NCBI RefSeq assembly: GCF_040676775.1
Contig: NZ_JBFAPP010000010.1
Span: forward strand, 186,001 to 250,000
Length of the DNA stretch: 64,000 nucleotides
Source of the DNA: Micromonospora_G sp040676775
GTDB taxonomy: Bacteria > Actinomycetota > Actinomycetes > Mycobacteriales > Micromonosporaceae
Reading direction: 5' to 3'
The notes under the pieces were generated by a model. It worked only from the letters and a program-made list of their open reading frames with translations, had not been told where the DNA came from and searched no databases. Numbering within the stretch: position 1 is the stretch's first letter; each line of letters begins with the position of its first letter. Below, piece by piece: positions 59,396 through 64,000 of the stretch. A program made the translations under genes and the position numbers.

Positions 59396-59710
59396 TCAAT
59401 TAATATCTAAGACTCTCTCCAATTCATCCTTTGCTGATTTGAGCTCTTCGTTGGCAATCAGGCGATCTTGAAAATCCTCTCGCCAAAGGAAGAAATCGCT
59501 GAAGTTACGTCCACCTCCGTACATCGATCGATAAATAGAGCGAACCTCCTGCAATGCGTCGAGGTCCAGAACGTCTGGACTCGCGGCGACGGCTTGGGCG
59601 GCGCGAATAAGTTGCACCCATCGGCTGGCCTCATGCCCTTCGGGGTAAACCAGGTCATGCAAGCGCCTGAGGGCCTCACGGACTTCTGTGCGTGATGACT
59701 CTTGTGTCAC
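59396..59710 (-). CDS. Candidate immunity protein for the Rhs-type toxin
   Basis: 104 aa. GTG at 59710 has GGGAGAGG eight bases upstream, decisive for the start, since an open frame continues into the toxin region. MTQESSRTEVREALRRLHDL VYPEG, then DLDALQEVRSIYRSMYGGGR and NFSDFFLWREDFQDRLIANE form a small, helical, acidic cytosolic protein, the usual character of immunity proteins. The gene overlaps the last 35 bp of the toxin reading frame (stop 59676) in another frame. No known immunity family recognised; the role follows from position directly after a toxin C-terminus. Confidence 0.7.
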   Translation of the reverse strand: MTQESSRTEVREALRRLHDLVYPEGHEASRWVQLIRAAQAVAASPDVLDLDALQEVRSIYRSMYGGGRNFSDFFLWREDFQDRLIANEELKSAKDELERVLDIN

Positions 59711-62673
59711 GATAGGGCCTCTCCCATAGGACCTTAACTCCGCTGATTTTCCAGGGCTCCGGAACGAACGTCTGCTGCTCACCGCCCACGAAGATTCCCC
59801 CTGGCTGCCGGTTGGCCCACTATAGACCGTGGTTTCCTTTGGAATCGAAACAGCGTACGCCGACTCCAAAGGAGACGCTCCGGTAAAGCCGCCCGTACCA
59901 GGGTCAAACCATTGCGCTCGGACGGCTGTGTCGATTCTGGCATGCGCGACAGAATTCGGAGGCGTAGTCGTAAACCATTGCCCTAAGCCATTAGGTCCTC
60001 CGCCTGCCTTGCCTGCCCGATAAAAGATAGTGTCGGCTGTCAGTGACGTCGCATTGTATCGGCCACCAGCGAAGTTTCCGGCAGGAGCACCTCGAAGCGA
60101 TGCGAGCGGACCGGGATTCGTCACCATATCAAACTCATAGTGGCGAGGAAGAATCGCAAGGCTTTTCGGCGGGGTTGCTAGCGCAGGCTTACTGACTGGC
60201 GAGGCTCCGAGCCTGCTGAGCAACTTGCCGCCGGCCCAGCCGAGGGCTCCGCCGGCGAGGGTGGCGCTGGCGAGTCGTTGGGTGTCGATGGTTCCGGTGG
60301 AGAGGATTTGTTCGGTGGCGTCGCCGGTGAGGCCGGAGAGGGCGCCGACAGCGAGTGTGCCGGCTCCGGTGCTGGCGGCGAGGCCGCCGGTGAGTCCGGC
60401 GACGGCGCCGGCTGCGGCTCCGGTGGTGGCGCAGCCGATTGCGGTTCGGGTTTCGTCGCACAGTGTGTCGCCGAGGACGAAGCCCCGTGCGTCGGTCACC
60501 TTGAGGACTCGACCAACAGCGTCGTAGTCGACCAAGGTCGCGCCGTTGAGCGCGTCCGTGGTCGATTCCAGGCGACCCGCGGAGTCGTACTCGTAGCTGG
60601 TGGCGGCGCCGACAGGATCGGTTACTGTGTGGCTGGCGGTCGTTGTCGAACTCGACCGTGGTGGTGCCGCCACGGGGCCGCACTGTCTGGCGCACCTCGT
60701 CCCAGGAGGTGTAGCTGATCTGCGTTCGATTGCCAAGCGGGTCGGTGATTGAGGTACGCCGCCCGTACGAGTCGTATTCGAATGCGGTTGTGGCCTCGGT
60801 CTCGTCGGTTACCGAGGACGGGTCACCATCCGGCTCGTAGCTGACGCTCCGGGCGCGGCCGAGTGGGTCGAGTTGCGAGATTGCCTGCCCGCGATCGTTG
60901 TGTCCGTACTGCCATACCCTATTGAGGGGGTCGATGATTATTGCGAGCCGTCCCTGGCTGTCGTAGGTCCGGCTGATTGTCGAGCCGTCGGTGCGAGTGG
61001 TGACCAGCGGTTGATGGTGATCATTGAAGGTTGTTGTGGTGAAACTGCCCCTCTGATCTACGGTCATGACCGGGTCACCCTTGCCGTCGTACAGGGTTGC
61101 TGGCGCGGATGGCCCGTATCGCGTCATGGGGACATCCGGCACGCCCGTGATTCGGGAGATGACCCGGCCCTCGCCGTCGTAAACGGTGTGTGTGCCGGTG
61201 CGCCCAGTGCGCTCCGTGACCAGGCGCCCCGCCCAGTCGTACTCCTGGGTGATGACCATGCCGTTGGCTCGTGGAGAACGCGCTCGTCCAGCCTTAACCG
61301 GCATCTCCGCCGGCGAGTCGATCCGAGCGGTACGTGCGGGTAGCCGTCAGTTGCTTCCCCGCATCCTGCACAGCCAGATCCTGGACCTGGTATGTCAATG
61401 CCCCCGTATAAGTGTTGACGGGGCCGAACCGGGGTGCCGCCGTCTCCCGGGCAGCCTCTGGGAGCACCTGTGGCGACGCCGACAGCGCTGGCACCACCGC
61501 GTTGCGGTAGCCCACGACGGCCTGCTGCCCAGCGGGACAAACGGTCGACGCCTGCGTCCGGACGGGAGGATTCAGGCTCGCGGCGACCGCAGGATCCATG
61601 CATGTCGGCAGGGCGGCATTCGCGTCATGTCCGAACCAATTGCCCGACCAGTCATCCAAGGAGTGGTGATTGTCGTAGGTATCTGCTCCGTTCACCCCGC
61701 CCAGTAAGGTGTTGTATCGTACGTCGACGAGAGTTCTGGTCGGCCTGGGGCCGCCAAGGTTGAAGACAGAAACGTCTTCCTCTGTCTGGTTGAACCAGAA
61801 CCGGATCTTTCCGGGATTCGATGCGTGTAGGGCCCTGGTGAGTGACTGTCCGAAGGTGTTGCCGATGATCTCCGCACGAGCTCCGCCATAGACGGATACC
61901 CCGCAGGTACCGGATAGGAATTGAGAGTTGTAGACGGCGGCGATACCCTTGCTTTCTGCGCCGGAGTAGACGCCGCCGGCCGTGGCCGCGAATGTCGAGT
62001 TCGTGACAAATGTACGGGAAGCTACTGAATCGACGTTGACGGCAGCGTTGATGCATCCGGACGAACCTGTTCCGCCGTATTTGATGTCGACATAGTCGAA
62101 CATGCTCGCGGGTGTCCGGAAGTCCATGCTCGCGATTCGGATCTCATCCCAGTCGCCCATCGCTGGCGCGGTGCTGTTGCTGTCGCCGCCGGTGTCGCCC
62201 ATGATGGAGTCATCGCGTATCGAAGTGATGGTGATTCTATTTCTGGGAGTGCCTAATGCGAGGAGCTGACCATTAACGATAAAGTCGCTATCGAGATCAA
62301 TCTTCAAGACGGTGCCGGGAAGGAGGGTGAGTGATGCTGATCGACTTACATGTATGGGGCCACGGAGGACGTACGGCGACCCTTGGGGGCCCCAAATCGT
62401 GTCGACCGAAATGTCCTCCGAAACCTCGGTTGGCCCAACGGTCTCGGTGACGTGCAAATCTGGCGGCGGCTCCACCGCTGCAGGCGGTGGCGTCGGCGTC
62501 ACCGCCTGGGCTGAAAGTGGACGAGCGTCGGCCGGTGTCAGTGGCACCCCGGTATGGCCTGGGCTAATAGGCTGACTATCACGCCAAGGCCCACGCCATA
62601 AGTCCATTTTGTGTGCACCGGCGCCTCCCCGTTGGCGATCCGTGATCCTCGTGATCCGAGCACGACAACCCAA
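59676..62673 (-). pseudogene. Rhs/YD-repeat polymorphic toxin gene, decayed core with toxin C-terminus
   Basis: Bottom-strand order: (1) 62673-61297, a beta-helix-like N-terminal region (LTLLPGTVLKIDLDSDFIVN; many N-x-F/S-x repeats) without a proper signal peptide, then NTYTGALTYQVQDLAVQ and TYRSDRLAGGDAG. (2) TAA at 61294-61296, after which GWTSAFSTS continues in frame. (3) A jump near 61270 to late YD repeats (MVITQEYDWAGRLVTE, YDSQGRLAIIIDPLNRVWQY). (4) A frameshift near 60640 into DPVGAATSYEYDSAGRLE. (5) The hydrophobic pre-toxin segment (CDETRTAIGCATTGAAAGAV). (6) A roughly 150-residue toxin domain (TIFYRAGKAGGGPNGLGQWF ... GPTGSQG). (7) A slip at C5 (59797-59801; G5 on the coding strand) to GIFVGGEQQTFVPEPWKISG and a stop at 59676. 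Most of the core has been lost; the toxin is nearly complete. Confidence 0.8.
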
Positions 62674-63118
62674 CGCTAGTGATCTATGTCGATGGCCGAC
62701 ACTCGACCTAAGCGTCGGGAATTCGGTATGATCGGTTGTCTTGACGGAACGAGGGCAAGCGGTTATCGGGCGGCGGTACGGGCCACTGGATCCATCGAGG
62801 CCGCCGCCGCGGCCGGAACGACGCCGGCCCGATTGACGAGCCCGTTCGGTGACGCCGTCACCGACGCGACACCCCAGCAGGACGGGACATGACTAAGAGG
62901 ACGTTTCAATCATTTCTGGGTGGGATTCGCCAGGCTTGACTGGCTGACCACCCAGCCGGCCGGCCAGCCATGTTGCACCTATAGGAACCATTTCGACCCG
63001 ATCAACACCCAGTCGAAATGCCGGCATCGTTCCGTAGATCGTGTCTGAATCAAAAAGCTGAGGGATTGTCGGACTCGACGTGCGATCTACTCTCCTTCAT
63101 CCGCAGTAGACCCGTCAT
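62674..63118. other. Intergenic region before the IS5-like fragment
   Basis: 445 bp with no supported gene. A 68-codon frame from 62686 has shadow-like composition. GAGGGATTGTC at 63060-63070, 49 bp before the transposase ATG, could be the left terminal repeat of the IS. No matching right end is present because the IS is truncated. Confidence 0.4.
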
Positions 63119-63367
63119 ATGACCGAACGACCCACCTACCCTTCCGACCTGTCCGACGCCCGCTGGGCACTGATCGCCCCCCGGCTAACCGCGTGGCGCC
63201 AGGCCCGAACCGACGCCGGAGTCGGCGGACGAACCGCTACCCACGACCTTCGAGAAATCTTCAACGCCATCCTCTACGTCAACCGCACCGGCATCGCCTG
63301 GCGCTACCTACCCCACGACCTGCCACCGTGGCAGACGGTCTACTGGTACTTCACCACCTGCACGGAT
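63119..63367 (+). pseudogene. IS5-family transposase, N-terminal 80 codons only
   Basis: MTERPTYPSDLSDARWALIA PRL, then DLREIFNAILYVNRTGIAWR YLPHDLPPWQTVYWYF is the standard DUF4096 N-terminus of IS5/IS427-type transposases. Similarity ends after about codon 82 (near 63367). The frame then runs into unrelated sequence beside the aminotransferase gene, and the DDE domain is missing. Confidence 0.88.
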
Positions 63368-63502
63368 GATTATGTTGCCGTAGCGAGCGACGGCCTGTGC
63401 AGCGCGTCCGGCTCAGGTGGCAGCCATCGAGGTTTTGGGATAATGAGACAGCGCTCTCACCTGCTCGGATGGAGATTTCGGCAAGCGCAGGGCCCCGCGA
63501 TC

Positions 63503-64000
63503 CTATTCGGTCGTCACGCAGTCGCGGAGAGCGCCGGTCAGGATGGCGAGCCCCTCTTCGACGTCGCGAGGGGTGGCGACGAGCGGGACGAGAATCCGTA
63601 TGACGTTGCCGTAGGTACCGCAAGTCTTCACGATAAGGCCGCGCTCCCGTGCTTGCACCGCCGTGCGCTCCGCGATCCTCGTTGCTGGCGCTTTCGTCGC
63701 CGGGTCGGTGATCAACTCGAGCGCAAGCATAGCCCCTAGACCGCGCACCTCGCCGACCTGGCTGAACTCCCGCGCCAGGCCCTCCAGTGCGGCTCTCAGG
63801 TCGTCGCCGAAGCGCTGTGCGTGGTCCTGGTATCCAGGGTCCAGCACCTGGTCTAGGGCGACGATCGAAGCCGCGCAGGACACCGGGTTCCCACCGAACG
63901 TGCCACTCGCCAGGCCGCCCTGGTGAACAGCGTCCATGAGTTGGGCACGCCCGGTGACGCCGGCCACCGGCATGCCACCGCCCATTGACTTGCCCCAGGC
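63503..64000 (-). CDS. Class III aminotransferase (4-aminobutyrate aminotransferase-like), partial
   Basis: The C-terminal 165 residues are in the window; the start lies beyond the right edge. It opens at the PLP lysine (AWGKSMGGGMPVAGVTGRA), followed by GGLASGTFGGNPVSCAASIV ALDQV with the phosphate-contact Thr, then VGEVRGLGAMLALELITDPA, with the substrate-guiding Arg expected at VRGLG. VIRILVPLVATPRDVEEGLA ILTGAL ends the fold. The enzyme moves an amino group from a terminal amine such as GABA to 2-oxoglutarate in PLP-dependent catabolism. TAG stop at 63503-63505. Confidence 0.92.
   Translation of the reverse strand, partial: AWGKSMGGGMPVAGVTGRAQLMDAVHQGGLASGTFGGNPVSCAASIVALDQVLDPGYQDHAQRFGDDLRAALEGLAREFSQVGEVRGLGAMLALELITDPATKAPATRIAERTAVQARERGLIVKTCGTYGNVIRILVPLVATPRDVEEGLAILTGALRDCVTTE

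Noticed and set aside
59396..60736. Single 446-aa toxin protein
   Set aside because: The last 105 codons have their own ribosome site and start, and the toxin homology continues in a different frame to a stop at 59676.
1..64000. CRISPR array or large biosynthetic (PKS/NRPS) cluster
   Set aside because: No regularly spaced identical repeats with unique spacers, and no carrier-protein, ketosynthase or adenylation motifs; the LAL regulators alone do not indicate one.

Overview
The DNA is uniformly GC-rich with strong GC3 coding bias, many GTG and a few TTG starts, ATGA/GTGA stop-start overlaps, secreted enzymes with twin-Arg or Ala-rich signals, and very large LuxR (LAL) regulators. This fits a filamentous high-GC actinomycete, probably Micromonosporaceae. 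The family is an inference from gene style; no rRNA is present to settle it.

Left end, 0-12 kb: a coherent catabolic locus. On the minus strand lie an ABC importer of the nitrate/taurine/aromatic type (ATPase, permease, lipoprotein) and a beta-ketoadipyl-type thiolase. A GntR/UTRA regulator (4640) is followed by a seven-gene plus-strand operon with stop-start overlaps: family III CoA transferase, carboxymuconolactone-decarboxylase-like protein, amidohydrolase, two enoyl-CoA hydratase-fold proteins, a 512-aa 3-hydroxyacyl-CoA dehydrogenase and a flavin reductase-like protein. A palindrome just downstream of a promoter in front of the CoA transferase (5427-5446) has a weaker relative in front of the ABC genes (4248-4266), a plausible shared GntR operator. 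The logic is uptake, CoA activation, beta-oxidation-like ring or side-chain processing and thiolysis of an unknown carboxylate.

12-34 kb: mixed accessory and secreted functions. These include a PAF-acetylhydrolase-like hydrolase, an AraC-type regulator, a PhyH oxygenase, a methyltransferase, an SGNH hydrolase with a LAL regulator, two small secreted-protein genes (one M15-like with FG-GAP repeats), a 1471-aa HTH/nSTAND/TM/WD40 protein, a secreted PLD-like enzyme and a DsbA-VKOR pair.

35-53 kb: a second LAL regulator divergent from two alpha/beta hydrolases, a serine hydrolase, a LemA/DUF2207 pair, a relaxase fragment with MobC, a HAD hydrolase, a methyltransferase and a SigE-type sigma factor with a membrane partner. 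Between them lie many broken mobile-element genes: integrase, transposases, and a molybdopterin oxidase cut off at a relaxase fragment.

53-64 kb: an intact tRNA-Arg(CCT), integrase debris, a DUF389 protein, a GbsR/MarR regulator facing an ABC ATPase cut off after 25 codons, a tRNA-Val(CAC) 3' scar, a frameshifted low-GC gene, a decayed Rhs/YD toxin gene with an overlapping candidate immunity gene, an IS5-like fragment and a partial class III aminotransferase.

The main structural theme is repeated site-specific integration. A 150-bp direct repeat (15.54 and 52.98 kb), the right copy containing the 3' half of the intact tRNA-Arg, brackets 37.4 kb. A paired heptamer (GCTCCCA-N4-GCTCCCA, 11-bp period) recurs about ten times, always next to tRNA pieces, integrase relics or other repeats. 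I read it as an integration-associated sequence, possibly recombinase arm sites; that is a hypothesis.
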